DNA from: Pseudomonas sp. SCA2728.1_7
GTDB taxonomy: Bacteria; Pseudomonadota; Gammaproteobacteria; Pseudomonadales; Pseudomonadaceae
NCBI RefSeq assembly: GCF_018138145.1
Contig: NZ_CP073104.1
Span: 5,647,001-5,711,000, forward strand
Reading direction: 5' to 3'
DNA length: 64,000 nt
The translations under genes were made by a program, and so were the position numbers. How positions within the stretch are numbered: position 1 is the stretch's first letter; each line of letters opens with the position of its first letter. Below are positions 28,959-38,095 of this stretch, piece by piece. Under the pieces are notes generated by a model. That model saw only the letters and a program-made list of their open reading frames with translations. It did no database searches and was not told the DNA's origin.

Positions 28959-30417
28959 TTCGCTGCGTAAACTAGCCGCCAAGGTCCCGGTTCCGCGTTC
29001 GTTGCTCGGGCGGATGTTGCTGCTGACGTTGCTGGCGGTGCTGTTCGCGCAAACATTGTCGAGCGTGATCTGGGTCTCGCAACTGCGCGCCACCCAGCTC
29101 GAAGGCTTGGTCACCAGCGCCCGCAGCCTTGCCCATTCGATGACCGCCAGCGTCAGTTACTTCCGCTCGCTGCCGGTGGCTTATCGGCCGCTGGTGCTCG
29201 ATCAGTTGCGCAGTATGGGCGGCACCCGCTTCGTCGTGACCCTCAACGACAAACCTTTGGGCATGGATGTGCTGCCGGTCACGCCGCGTAAAGCGGCGGT
29301 GATGAAAGCGGTCGACGAAGTGTTGCGCCAGACCCTCGGCAATGACACGGATATTTCGGTGACCTTTGTCAGCCCCGAGGACCTGCGGATTTTCAACGCA
29401 GGGCTGAAACTCGATGAGTTGCCGCGTTCATGGGCGCATTACGCGCTGACCCTGGAACCGGTGAATCCACCCGTGCTGGTCACGCAGATTCAAATGGCGC
29501 CGGGCGAATGGCTGTACATCGCCTCACTGTTGCCCGAGCCGTACACCAGTCTTGAAGAACAAGGCCTGCCCTCGCAGCAGGTGTGGTTCATCGTCCTCAC
29601 CAGCGGATTCTTGCTTTTGTTCATCGGCCTGCTGGTGCACTGGCAGAGCCGGCCGCTCAAGCGTCTGGCACGTGCTGCACGGGATCTGTCACTGGGCGCC
29701 GACGTCGAACCGGTGGCCGAGGGCGGTGGCAGTGAAGTGGTGGAAGTGGGCCGCGCCTTCAACACCATGCGCGAGCGTATCAGTCGCTACCTGACCGAGC
29801 GTAGCCAGTTGTTCAGCGCGATTTCCCATGACCTGCGTACGCCAATCACGCGTTTGCGTCTGCGCGTCGAATTGCTTGAAGACGAGAAGCTGCAGGCCAA
29901 ATTCGGTCGCGATCTGGATGAGCTGGAGTTGTTGGTCAAAGGTGCGCTGCAATGCGTGAAAGACACTGACATCCACGAGAACATCGAACCGGTGGATCTC
30001 AATCACGTGCTTGATTGTCTGGTCGAGCCCTATCTGGCACCGAATGGTAATGGTCGCGTGACTCAGCATGGTCGTGCGTTGGCGGCGTATCCGGGTAAAC
30101 CTTTGGCTTTGAAGCGCTGTATTGGCAACCTGATCGACAACGCGTTGAAGTACGGGCAGAACGCGCATCTGCACATCGATGACGATGACAGCGCGTTTGT
30201 CTTGCACGTTGATGATGAAGGGCCGGGTGTGCCGGAGCAGCGGCTGGAGCAGGTATTTGAGCCGCACTTCAGGCTGGCGGGGCAGCAGCAGGGCTATGGC
30301 TTGGGGTTGGGCATCGCGCGCAACATCGCCCACAGTCATGGTGGGGAAGTGACGTTGCAGAATCTGCGTGAGGGTGGGTTGCGGGTGACCCTGCAATTGC
30401 CGCGTTCGGCGGATTGA
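28948..30417 (+). CDS. gtrS: Sensor histidine kinase GtrS
   Basis: The ATG inside the end of gltR (MVTDSLRKLAAKVPVPRSLL) gives 489 residues. Two membrane helices (about 20-40 and 205-230) flank a periplasmic sensor. A HAMP domain (SRPLKRLARAARDLS), the phospho-His box FSAISHDLRTPITRLRLR and an ATPase with DNALKYG and GLGLGIARNI follow. GtrS is known in P. aeruginosa to respond to 2-ketogluconate and 6-phosphogluconate. It pairs with GltR. Confidence 0.92.
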   Translation: MVTDSLRKLAAKVPVPRSLLGRMLLLTLLAVLFAQTLSSVIWVSQLRATQLEGLVTSARSLAHSMTASVSYFRSLPVAYRPLVLDQLRSMGGTRFVVTLNDKPLGMDVLPVTPRKAAVMKAVDEVLRQTLGNDTDISVTFVSPEDLRIFNAGLKLDELPRSWAHYALTLEPVNPPVLVTQIQMAPGEWLYIASLLPEPYTSLEEQGLPSQQVWFIVLTSGFLLLFIGLLVHWQSRPLKRLARAARDLSLGADVEPVAEGGGSEVVEVGRAFNTMRERISRYLTERSQLFSAISHDLRTPITRLRLRVELLEDEKLQAKFGRDLDELELLVKGALQCVKDTDIHENIEPVDLNHVLDCLVEPYLAPNGNGRVTQHGRALAAYPGKPLALKRCIGNLIDNALKYGQNAHLHIDDDDSAFVLHVDDEGPGVPEQRLEQVFEPHFRLAGQQQGYGLGLGIARNIAHSHGGEVTLQNLREGGLRVTLQLPRSAD

Positions 30418-30429
30418 GTCAAAAGCTTT

Positions 30430-30605
30430 CCCTCACCCTAGCCCTCTCCCAGAGGGAGAGGGGACTGACCGAGTTGTCTTGCGTCATACATCGACCTGAA
30501 ACACCGTGTCGATTATGGATTCGCTGAAAAACTTTCAGGTCGGCGTAACTCTTCAATACCCCGCGGTCGGCCCCCTCTCCCTCCGGGAGAGGGCTGGGGT
30601 GAGGG
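30430..30605. repeat. Single-unit mosaic repeat
   Basis: A head CCCTCACCCTAGCCCTCTCC and an inverted tail GGCTGGGGTGAGGG enclose a core with GTGTCGATTATGGATTCGCT. It lies between gtrS and the sugar isomerase gene and may double as a transcript end. The rest of this 295-base gap holds only the leader of the isomerase gene. Confidence 0.85.
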
Positions 30606-30692
30606 TGGCTCTTTTGTCACGGATCAGTGACAAACCCCGCCCCCTTCGTTACAAGCCCACCCCGGCCCGTTGTTTAGACTCCCCGCAGTCAT

Positions 30693-30704
30693 AACAACAA
30701 AAAA
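30693..30704 (+). promoter_or_regulatory. Hfq/Crc-type A-rich motif before the sugar isomerase
   Basis: ATAACAACAAAAAAGG sits over the ribosome site, nine bases before the ATG at 30713. It has the same ATAACAACAA word as the gtsA leader. Confidence 0.55.
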
Positions 30705-30712
30705 GGCCACCC

Positions 30713-31972
30713 ATGGATCTCTTCCAACCCGGCTTCAGCAGTTGGCTGAATGCCCCTGCCCACCAGCAATGGCTCGCCGCCGAAGGCCTGCGTCTGCTGG
30801 ATTTCGCCAAGGCAGCAAAACTCCCACAAGGCTTCGGCAACCTCGACGAACGCGGCCGTCTGCCAGCGAACGCGCAAGCCGAAACCATGAACACCGCGCG
30901 CATGACCCACAGCTTCGCCATGGCCCATATTCAGGGCCTGCCGGGTTTCGCCGAACTGGTCGATCACGGCATCGCCGCCCTGCGCGGGCCATTGCGCGAT
31001 GCTTTGCACGGTGGCTGGTTTGCCGTCGCCGAACACCGCGACGACAACACCGGCAAGAACGCCTACCTGCATGCGTTCGTCGCACTGGCCGCCAGCTCTG
31101 CGGTGGTCGCGCAACGCCCCGGTGCGCAGGCGTTGCTGGATGACGCCATCGACATCATCGACACGTATTTCTGGAGCGAGGAAGAGGGCGCGATGCGCGA
31201 ATTCTTCAATCGTGACTGGAGCGAGGAAGAAGCCTATCGCGGCGCCAACAGCAACATGCACGCCACTGAAGCGTTCCTCGCTCTTGCTGATGTCACCGAA
31301 GATCCGCGCTGGCTGGTGCGTGCGCAACGCATCGTCGAGCGGGTGATCCACGGTCATGCCGCCGGCAACGGTTACATGGTCATCGAACATTTCGACCGCG
31401 ACTGGCAACCGCTGCGCGAATACAACCACGACAATCCCGCCGATGGTTTCCGCCCTTACGGCACCACGCCGGGCCATGGTTTCGAATGGGCGCGGCTGTT
31501 GCTGCACCTCGAAGCGGCGCGGGTTCAGGCCGGCATGCTCACCCCCGGTTGGCTCGCGACCGATGCGCAGAAACTCTTCGAGAACAATTGCCGTAACGGT
31601 TGGAACGTCGATGGTTTGCCGGGCATCGTCTACACCCTCGACTGGGACAACAAAGCCGTGGTCCGCCACCGCCTGCACTGGACGCACGCTGAAGCCAGCG
31701 CTGCTGCGAGCGCGTTGCTAAAGCGCACCGGCGATGCGCAATACGAAAGCTGGTACCGACTGTTCTGGGAATTCTGCGAAGTGAATTTCATCGACCGTTG
31801 CGACGGCAGTTGGCACCACGAACTCAACCCGCAAAACATCCCCAGCGCCGATATCTGGCCGGGCAAACCCGATCTGTATCACGCCTGGCAAGCCGTGCTG
31901 ATCCCTCGTCTACCCTTGTCACCCAGTATGGCGACTGCGCTGGCACAGTTATCCCAGAGCAGTCCTGTGTAA
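30713..31972 (+). CDS. AGE-family sugar isomerase, probably D-mannose isomerase
   Basis: This 419-residue (alpha/alpha)6-barrel protein belongs to the N-acylglucosamine 2-epimerase/YihS family. Conserved segments are ARMTHSFAMAH, ANSNMHATEAFLALADVT, GHGFEWARLLLHLE and WELNP-like HHELNPQN, with several His residues of the active site. Related Pseudomonas proteins interconvert D-mannose and D-fructose. Its place in front of the glucose transporter fits hexose use, but mannose as substrate is an inference. Sulfoquinovose isomerase is less likely since no yih-type genes are near. Confidence 0.82.
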   Translation: MDLFQPGFSSWLNAPAHQQWLAAEGLRLLDFAKAAKLPQGFGNLDERGRLPANAQAETMNTARMTHSFAMAHIQGLPGFAELVDHGIAALRGPLRDALHGGWFAVAEHRDDNTGKNAYLHAFVALAASSAVVAQRPGAQALLDDAIDIIDTYFWSEEEGAMREFFNRDWSEEEAYRGANSNMHATEAFLALADVTEDPRWLVRAQRIVERVIHGHAAGNGYMVIEHFDRDWQPLREYNHDNPADGFRPYGTTPGHGFEWARLLLHLEAARVQAGMLTPGWLATDAQKLFENNCRNGWNVDGLPGIVYTLDWDNKAVVRHRLHWTHAEASAAASALLKRTGDAQYESWYRLFWEFCEVNFIDRCDGSWHHELNPQNIPSADIWPGKPDLYHAWQAVLIPRLPLSPSMATALAQLSQSSPV

Positions 31973-31994
31973 CCATGTGGTGACATTCGCGCGT

Positions 31995-32015
31995 CCCTTC
32001 GTTACCTGCGAAGGG
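31995..32015 (+). other. Stem-loop in the gtsA leader region
   Basis: CCCTTCG and CGAAGGG form a 7-bp stem around a 7-base loop, about 75 bases before gtsA. There is no T tract beyond two Ts at 32035, so it is not a standard terminator. It could be a weak transcript end for the isomerase gene or a leader structure. Confidence 0.4.
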
Positions 32016-32066
32016 AAACGTCCTGTTTAAACTCCTGTGCAGCGCAAGCACCAGACTTGCATGCAT

Positions 32067-32077
32067 AACAACAAGAA
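32067..32077 (+). promoter_or_regulatory. Hfq/Crc-type A-rich motif in the gtsA leader
   Basis: ATAACAACAAGAAAGG directly includes the Shine-Dalgarno AAAGG of gtsA. AACAACAA fits AAnAAnAA. Confidence 0.6.
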
Positions 32078-32090
32078 AGGTACATCTCAG

Positions 32091-33392
32091 ATGAATGCGA
32101 TTTCTCGCCTCGCTACTGTCATTTCTGTCGCCTCCCTGTTCCCGCTCGCAATTCTGCCTCTCAGTGTTTCCGCTGCCGAATCCAAAGGTTCGGTCGAAGT
32201 CGTGCACTGGTGGACGTCCGGTGGCGAAAAAGCCGCTGTTGATGTGCTCAAGGCGCAAGTCGAAAAAGACGGTTTCACCTGGAAAGACGGCGCTGTCGCC
32301 GGTGGTGGCGGTGCAACGGCCATGACCGTGCTGAAAAGCCGTGCAGTCGCCGGCAACCCGCCTGGCGTCGCCCAGATCAAAGGCCCGGACATCCAGGAAT
32401 GGGCGTCGACCGGCCTGCTCGATACCGACGTGTTGAAAGACGTCGCCAAGTCGGAAAAGTGGGACAGCCTGCTCGACAAGAAAGTCTCCGATACCGTGAA
32501 GTACGACGGTGATTACGTGGCCGTGCCGGTGAACATTCACCGCGTGAACTGGCTGTGGATCAACCCGGAAGTGTTCAAGAAAGCCGGTATCACCAAAAAC
32601 CCGACCACCCTTGAAGAATTCTATGCCGCTGGCGACAAGCTGAAGGCTGCGGGTTTCATCCCGTTGGCTCACGGCGGTCAGCCTTGGCAGGACAGCACCG
32701 TGTTCGAAGCCGTGGTGCTTTCGGTCATGGGTGTCGATGGTTACAAGAAAGCCCTGGTTGACCTGGACAACGCCGCGCTGACCGGCCCGGAAATGGTCAA
32801 GGCACTGACCGAGCTGAAGAAAGTCGCGACCTACATGGACGCCGACGGCAAAGGTCAGGACTGGAACCTGGAAGCGGCCAAGGTCATCAACGGCAAGGCC
32901 GGCATGCAGATCATGGGTGACTGGGCCAAGTCCGAATGGACCGCTGCCAAGAAAGTCGCTGGCAAGGACTACGAGTGCGTCGCCTTCCCGGGCACCGACA
33001 AGGCGTTCACCTACAACATCGACTCGCTGGCCGTGTTCAAGCAGAAGGACGCAGGCACTGCGGCCGGTCAGCAGGACATCGCCAAAGTCGTGCTGGGTGA
33101 AAACTTCCAGAAAGTCTTCAGCATCAACAAAGGCTCGATCCCGGTTCGCAACGACATGTTGAACGACATGGAGAAACTCGGTTTCGATTCCTGCGCACAG
33201 ACCGCTGCCAAGGACTTCCTGGCAGACGCCAAGTCCGGCGGCCTGCAGCCAAGCATGGCGCACAACATGGCGACCACGCTGGCGGTGCAAGGCGCGTTCT
33301 TTGATGTCGTGACCAACTACATCAACGACCCGAAAGCCGACCCGGCCGACACTGCCAAGAAACTTGGTGCAGCGATCAAGTCGTCCAAGTAA
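32091..33392 (+). CDS. gtsA: Glucose ABC transporter, periplasmic binding protein
   Basis: Starting at [20 protein letters not shown] it has 433 residues, with a signal peptide cut near VSAAE. It is an SBP1 family sugar-binding protein ([35 protein letters not shown]). It binds glucose in the periplasm and hands it to GtsBC. A longer reading frame starts upstream, but the A-rich ribosome site favours this ATG. A REPIN follows before gtsB, as expected when the binding protein is made in excess over the permease. Confidence 0.93.
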   Translation: MNAISRLATVISVASLFPLAILPLSVSAAESKGSVEVVHWWTSGGEKAAVDVLKAQVEKDGFTWKDGAVAGGGGATAMTVLKSRAVAGNPPGVAQIKGPDIQEWASTGLLDTDVLKDVAKSEKWDSLLDKKVSDTVKYDGDYVAVPVNIHRVNWLWINPEVFKKAGITKNPTTLEEFYAAGDKLKAAGFIPLAHGGQPWQDSTVFEAVVLSVMGVDGYKKALVDLDNAALTGPEMVKALTELKKVATYMDADGKGQDWNLEAAKVINGKAGMQIMGDWAKSEWTAAKKVAGKDYECVAFPGTDKAFTYNIDSLAVFKQKDAGTAAGQQDIAKVVLGENFQKVFSINKGSIPVRNDMLNDMEKLGFDSCAQTAAKDFLADAKSGGLQPSMAHNMATTLAVQGAFFDVVTNYINDPKADPADTAKKLGAAIKSSK

Positions 33393-33402
33393 TCCTTGGA
33401 CC

Positions 33403-33492
33403 TGTAGGAGCGAGCCTGCTCGCGATTGCGTCCTGTCAGTTGATGTAGTTGTTACCTGACACACCGCTATCGCGAGCAGGCTCACTCCTACA
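33403..33492. repeat. REPIN 8, between gtsA and gtsB
   Basis: The left arm is TGTAGGAGCGAGCC and the right arm GGCTCACTCCTACA. The loop GTCCTGTCAGTTGATGTAGT continues to CCTGACACACC. Loop and inner arms are identical to REPIN 9. Confidence 0.92.
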
Positions 33493-33529
33493 GGGAAATG
33501 CCCTTGTCATCTTTATTCTGGATTTCCCC

Positions 33530-34438
33530 ATGAGTTCTGTTGCTGTGTTCAGCAAGGCCTCGCCGTTCGATGCATTGCAACGCTGGCTACCCAAACTGGT
33601 GCTGGCGCCGAGCATGTTCATCGTGCTGGTGGGCTTCTATGGCTACATCCTGTGGACGTTCGTGCTGTCGTTCACCACCTCGACTTTCCTGCCTAACTAC
33701 AAGTGGGCCGGTCTGGCGCAATACGCGCGGTTGTTCGACAACGATCGCTGGTGGGTCGCGAGCAAAAACCTCGCGGTGTTCGGCGGTATGTTCATCGGCA
33801 TCACCTTGGTGATCGGCGTGTTGCTGGCGGTGTTCCTCGACCAGCGCATCCGTCGCGAAGGCTTTATCCGCACCATTTACCTGTACCCGATGGCGCTCTC
33901 GATGATCGTTACCGGTACCGCGTGGAAATGGCTGCTCAACCCGGGCATGGGCCTGGATAAATTGTTGCGTGACTGGGGCTGGGAAGGCTTCCGTCTCGAC
34001 TGGCTGATCGACCCTGATCGCGTGGTTTACTGCCTGGTGATCGCCGCTGTCTGGCAAGCCTCGGGCTTCATCATGGCGATGTTCCTCGCCGGCCTGCGTG
34101 GCGTTGATCAATCGATTATCCGCGCTGCACAGATCGATGGCGCGAGCATGCCGACGATCTACTGGAAAGTGGTGCTGCCAAGCCTGCGTCCGGTGTTCTT
34201 CAGTGCGGTGATGATTCTGGCGCACATCGCGATCAAGAGCTTCGACCTGGTCGCGGCGATGACCGCTGGTGGCCCGGGTTATTCCTCCGACCTGCCGGCG
34301 ATGTTCATGTATTCCTTCACCTTCAGTCGCGGCCAGATGGGCATGGGCTCGGCCAGTGCGATTCTGATGCTCGGTGCGATCCTCGCGATCATCGTGCCTT
34401 ACCTGTATTCCGAGCTGAGGACCAAGCGCAATGACTAG
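33530..34438 (+). CDS. gtsB: Glucose ABC transporter, permease 1
   Basis: Starting at MSSVAVFSKASPFDALQRWL it has 302 residues; frames reaching into the REPIN are rejected. It has six membrane segments of the MalF type, with the ATPase-contact loop RAAQIDGASMPTIYWKVVLPSL (EAA-like). It forms the inner-membrane channel with GtsC. It overlaps gtsC by eight bases. Confidence 0.93.
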   Translation: MSSVAVFSKASPFDALQRWLPKLVLAPSMFIVLVGFYGYILWTFVLSFTTSTFLPNYKWAGLAQYARLFDNDRWWVASKNLAVFGGMFIGITLVIGVLLAVFLDQRIRREGFIRTIYLYPMALSMIVTGTAWKWLLNPGMGLDKLLRDWGWEGFRLDWLIDPDRVVYCLVIAAVWQASGFIMAMFLAGLRGVDQSIIRAAQIDGASMPTIYWKVVLPSLRPVFFSAVMILAHIAIKSFDLVAAMTAGGPGYSSDLPAMFMYSFTFSRGQMGMGSASAILMLGAILAIIVPYLYSELRTKRND

Positions 34439-35276
34439 TCTCGCTGCCAAACCTGCTATCAGCCTGAGTCGCATCGCGATCTACGCGGTGCTGATCCTCG
34501 CCGTACTGCTTTATCTGGTGCCGCTGGTGGTGATGTTGCTGACCAGTTTCAAGACCCCGGAAGACATCAGCACCGGCAACCTGCTGAGCTGGCCGACCGT
34601 GGTCAGCGGCATCGGCTGGGTCAAGGCCTGGGCCACGGTTGACGGTTACTTCTGGAACTCGATCAAGATCACCGTTCCGGCGGTAATTATCTCCACCGCC
34701 ATCGGTGCGTTGAACGGTTACGTGCTGTCGTTCTGGCGTTTCCGCGGTTCGCAGTTGTTCTTCGGTCTGCTGTTGTTCGGCTGCTTCCTGCCGTTCCAGA
34801 CCGTGCTGCTGCCGGCCTCGTTCACCCTCGGCAAAATGGGTCTGGCGAGTACCACTACCGGTCTGGTGTTTATCCATGTGGTTTACGGTCTGGCGTTCAC
34901 CACGCTGTTCTTCCGTAACTACTACGTGAGCATTCCGGATGCGCTGGTGAAAGCTGCACGTCTGGATGGCGCGGGTTTCTTCACGATTTTCCGCCGCATC
35001 ATTCTGCCGATGTCGACGCCGATCATCATGGTCTGCCTGATCTGGCAATTCACCCAGATCTGGAACGACTTCCTGTTCGGTGTGGTGTTCTCCAGCGGTG
35101 ATTCGCAACCGATCACTGTGGCGTTGAACAACCTGGTCAACACCAGCACCGGCGCCAAGGAATACAACGTTGATATGGCAGCGGCGATGATCGCCGGCCT
35201 GCCGACCCTGCTGGTCTATGTGGTCGCAGGCAAGTATTTCGTGCGCGGGCTGACGGCCGGCGCAGTCAAGGGGTAA
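34431..35276 (+). CDS. gtsC: Glucose ABC transporter, permease 2
   Basis: This 281-residue MalG-type permease has six membrane segments and the EAA-like loop VKAARLDGAGFFTIFRRIILP. Its ATG lies inside the end of gtsB, which couples translation. It ends two bases before gtsD. Confidence 0.93.
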   Translation: MTSLAAKPAISLSRIAIYAVLILAVLLYLVPLVVMLLTSFKTPEDISTGNLLSWPTVVSGIGWVKAWATVDGYFWNSIKITVPAVIISTAIGALNGYVLSFWRFRGSQLFFGLLLFGCFLPFQTVLLPASFTLGKMGLASTTTGLVFIHVVYGLAFTTLFFRNYYVSIPDALVKAARLDGAGFFTIFRRIILPMSTPIIMVCLIWQFTQIWNDFLFGVVFSSGDSQPITVALNNLVNTSTGAKEYNVDMAAAMIAGLPTLLVYVVAGKYFVRGLTAGAVKG

Positions 35277-35278
35277 TC

Positions 35279-36439
35279 ATGGCAACGCTCGAACTTCGCA
35301 ACGTCAACAAGACCTATGGTGCCGGCCTGCCGGACACCCTGAAGAACATCGAACTGTCGATCAAGGAAGGAGAATTCCTGATCCTCGTCGGCCCGTCGGG
35401 CTGCGGAAAATCGACCCTGATGAACTGCATCGCCGGTCTGGAAACCATCACCGGTGGCGCGATCATGATCGGCGATCAGGACGTCAGTGGCATGAGCCCG
35501 AAGGATCGCGACATCGCCATGGTGTTCCAGTCCTACGCGCTGTACCCGACCATGAGCGTGCGCGAGAACATCGAATTCGGCCTGAAGATTCGCAAGATGC
35601 CTCAGGCGGCGATCGACGAAGAAGTCGCGCGCGTGGCCAAGCTGTTGCAAATCGAACACCTGCTCAATCGCAAGCCGGGTCAGCTTTCCGGTGGTCAGCA
35701 ACAGCGCGTGGCGATGGGCCGTGCGCTGGCGCGTCGGCCGAAGATCTATCTGTTCGACGAACCACTGTCCAACCTCGACGCCAAGCTGCGCGTCGAGATG
35801 CGCACCGAAATGAAACTGATGCACCAGCGCCTGAAAACCACCACGGTCTACGTGACCCACGACCAGATCGAAGCGATGACCCTGGGCGACAAGGTGGCGG
35901 TGATGAAGGACGGCATCATCCAGCAGTTCGGCACGCCAAAAGAGATCTACAACGATCCGGCCAACCTGTTCGTGGCGAGCTTCATCGGTTCGCCGCCGAT
36001 GAACTTCATCCCGCTGCGTCTGCAACGCAAGGACGGTCGTCTGCTGGCGCTGCTCGACAGCGGCCAGGCGCGTTGCGAGTTGCCGATGAGCATGCAGGAC
36101 GCCGGGCTTGAAGATCGCGAAGTGATCCTCGGCCTGCGCCCGGAGCAGATCGTTTTGGCGAACGGCGAGGGCAATGGTCTGCCGAGCATTCGTGCTGAAG
36201 TGCAGGTGACCGAGCCGACTGGTCCGGACACGCTGGTGTTCGTCAATTTGAATGAAACCAAAGTCTGCTGCCGTCTGGCGCCGGACGTGGCACCGCAGGT
36301 GGGCGAGAACCTGACGCTGCAATTCGATCCGTCGAAAGTGTTGTTGTTCGATGCCAAGACTGGCGAACGCCTCGGCACTGCCGGGCAACCACAGACCGAT
36401 GCGCGGTCTGCGAACGTGGCGCAATTCAAAGGCCGCTGA
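35279..36439 (+). CDS. gtsD: Glucose ABC transporter, ATPase
   Basis: This 386-residue MalK/UgpC-type ATPase has Walker A GPSGCGKST, signature LSGGQQQR, Walker B IYLFDEPLSNLD and the switch His in VYVTHDQIEAM. A C-terminal TOBE-like regulatory domain follows (about 240-380). It powers GtsBC. It is the last gene of the tight gtsBCD part of the operon. Confidence 0.95.
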   Translation: MATLELRNVNKTYGAGLPDTLKNIELSIKEGEFLILVGPSGCGKSTLMNCIAGLETITGGAIMIGDQDVSGMSPKDRDIAMVFQSYALYPTMSVRENIEFGLKIRKMPQAAIDEEVARVAKLLQIEHLLNRKPGQLSGGQQQRVAMGRALARRPKIYLFDEPLSNLDAKLRVEMRTEMKLMHQRLKTTTVYVTHDQIEAMTLGDKVAVMKDGIIQQFGTPKEIYNDPANLFVASFIGSPPMNFIPLRLQRKDGRLLALLDSGQARCELPMSMQDAGLEDREVILGLRPEQIVLANGEGNGLPSIRAEVQVTEPTGPDTLVFVNLNETKVCCRLAPDVAPQVGENLTLQFDPSKVLLFDAKTGERLGTAGQPQTDARSANVAQFKGR

Positions 36440-36447
36440 GGAACAAA

Positions 36448-36537
36448 TGTGGGAGTGAGCCTGCTCGCGATTGCGTCCTGTCAGTTGATGTAGTTGTTAC
36501 CTGACACACCGCTATCGCGAGCAGGCTCACTCCTACA
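36448..36537. repeat. REPIN 9, between gtsD and oprB
   Basis: It differs from REPIN 8 only at two positions in the outer left arm (TGTGGGAGTGAGCC against TGTAGGAGCGAGCC). The loop is the same over its whole length, so the pair looks like a recent duplication of a whole REPIN, about 3 kb apart. Confidence 0.92.
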
Positions 36538-36605
36538 AAGGAGCAAGCGGTGCCCGGCCTGTCGAGCATCGCAATTTATGTAAACCGCGTTAGATAAAAA
36601 CAGTT

Positions 36606-36616
36606 AATAACAATAA
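36606..36616 (+). promoter_or_regulatory. Hfq/Crc-type A-rich motif in the oprB leader
   Basis: AATAACAATAAAGACGAGG contains AACAATAA ahead of the ribosome site (GAGGATGTAGGG). It ends 16 bases before the oprB ATG. Confidence 0.5.
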
Positions 36617-36632
36617 AGACGAGGATGTAGGG

Positions 36633-37982
36633 ATGAAAAAGAAACACGTCAATGCCCGGTTGATCTGCCAAGTGTCGGCTGCGGCGGCCTTGGTGCTGGC
36701 CGGTAACGCCATGGCGGCGGATGCCTTCAGTTCCGATTCGAAGTGGATGACCGGCGACTGGGGTGGCGAGCGTACCAAGCTGATCGAGCAGGGTATCGAC
36801 ATCAAGGCTGACTACGTTGGGGAAGTCGGTGGCAACCTGAACGGTGGCTACAACGACGACAAGACCGCGCGTTACGCTGACCAGTTCGGTCTGGGCGTGG
36901 CACTCGATCTGCAAAAGCTGTGGGGCTGGGATAACACCCAGGCGAAGATCCAGCTGACCAACCGTAACGGCTACAACATCTCCAACGACCGCGTTGGCGA
37001 TCCGCGTGCCGGCACCCTCAGCTCCTCGCAGGAAGTCTACGGTCGTGGCCACATGGTGCGTCTGACCCAGTTGTGGATTCAGCACCAGTTCTTCGACAAC
37101 AAACTCGACGTCAAGGCCGGTTACTTCGGTGAAGGCGAAGACTTCAACACCTTCCCGTGCGACTTCCAGAACCTCGCGTTCTGCGGTTCGCAAGTGGGTA
37201 ACTGGGCGACCAACATCTGGTACAACTGGCCCGTCAGCCAGGCCGCGATCCGCGTGAAGTACAACATCAACGACGAGCTCTACGCGCAGATCGGTGCGTA
37301 CAACCAGAACCCGTCGCAGCTGGAACACGGCAACGGCTTCAAACTCAGCGGCAGCGGCACCAAAGGTACTGTGTTGCCGGTCGAGTTGGTCTGGTCGCCG
37401 AAGGTCAACAGCCTGCCGGGCGAATACCGCGTCGGTTACTACAAAAGCACGGCGGATGCCGACGACGTTCGCGAAGACGTCAACGGTTTCGACGCTGCTA
37501 CTACTGGCGATGCCTACAAGACCCACAGCAGCAAAAGCGGCTACTGGTTTGTGGCGCAACAGCAACTCACCAGCCACAACGGTGATGCGACCCGCGGTCT
37601 GAACATCGCCGCCAACGCCACGTTCCATGACAAAGACACCAACTTCATCGACAACTATCAGTCGGTGATGTTCGTCTACAAAGGCCCATTCGACGCGCGT
37701 CCGAAGGATGACGTCGGTATCGGTGCGGCGCGTATCCACGTCAACGACGACGTGAAGAAAAACGCCGAGCTGCTGAACGCCTCCAACGGTGTTTCGGATT
37801 ACGACAATCCGGTGTTCTCGCCGATTCGTGAAACCGAATACAACTACGAGATCAACTACGGCTTCCACGTCACCAACTGGCTGACCGTACGCCCTAACCT
37901 GCAGTACATCACTCACCCGGGTGGTGTGGATGAAGTCGATAACGCTTTGGTCGCTGGCCTGAAAATTCAGTCTACGTTCTAA
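36633..37982 (+). CDS. oprB: Carbohydrate-selective porin OprB
   Basis: This 449-residue outer-membrane protein has a signal peptide cut near residue 28 (GNAMA/AD) and a 16-stranded barrel ending in an aromatic residue (KIQSTF). The N-terminal WMTGDWGGERTKLIEQGID is typical of OprB. It admits glucose and related sugars to the periplasm. It is part of the gts unit, downstream of gtsD with a REPIN in the gap and a strong terminator after it. Confidence 0.95.
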   Translation: MKKKHVNARLICQVSAAAALVLAGNAMAADAFSSDSKWMTGDWGGERTKLIEQGIDIKADYVGEVGGNLNGGYNDDKTARYADQFGLGVALDLQKLWGWDNTQAKIQLTNRNGYNISNDRVGDPRAGTLSSSQEVYGRGHMVRLTQLWIQHQFFDNKLDVKAGYFGEGEDFNTFPCDFQNLAFCGSQVGNWATNIWYNWPVSQAAIRVKYNINDELYAQIGAYNQNPSQLEHGNGFKLSGSGTKGTVLPVELVWSPKVNSLPGEYRVGYYKSTADADDVREDVNGFDAATTGDAYKTHSSKSGYWFVAQQQLTSHNGDATRGLNIAANATFHDKDTNFIDNYQSVMFVYKGPFDARPKDDVGIGAARIHVNDDVKKNAELLNASNGVSDYDNPVFSPIRETEYNYEINYGFHVTNWLTVRPNLQYITHPGGVDEVDNALVAGLKIQSTF

Positions 37983-38020
37983 CGCGTCTGCGATAAGCTC
38001 CTCTCTATGTGCGCATATTT

Positions 38021-38050
38021 GCGGACAGCCCAGGCTGTCCGCTTTTTTTT
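38021..38050 (+). terminator. Intrinsic terminator after oprB
   Basis: GCGGACAGCC and GGCTGTCCGC form a 10-bp perfect stem with a two-base gap, followed by TTTTTTTT. This should end most gts-oprB transcripts. Confidence 0.93.
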
Positions 38051-38095
38051 GGGGCTGGCGCCGCCCGGTGAAAGTCGAGTTCAGGATCGTGGCAA

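Noticed and set aside
31824..33485. A 553-codon minus-strand frame across gtsA
   Set aside because: It includes the REPIN and the antisense of gtsA, and has no family features.
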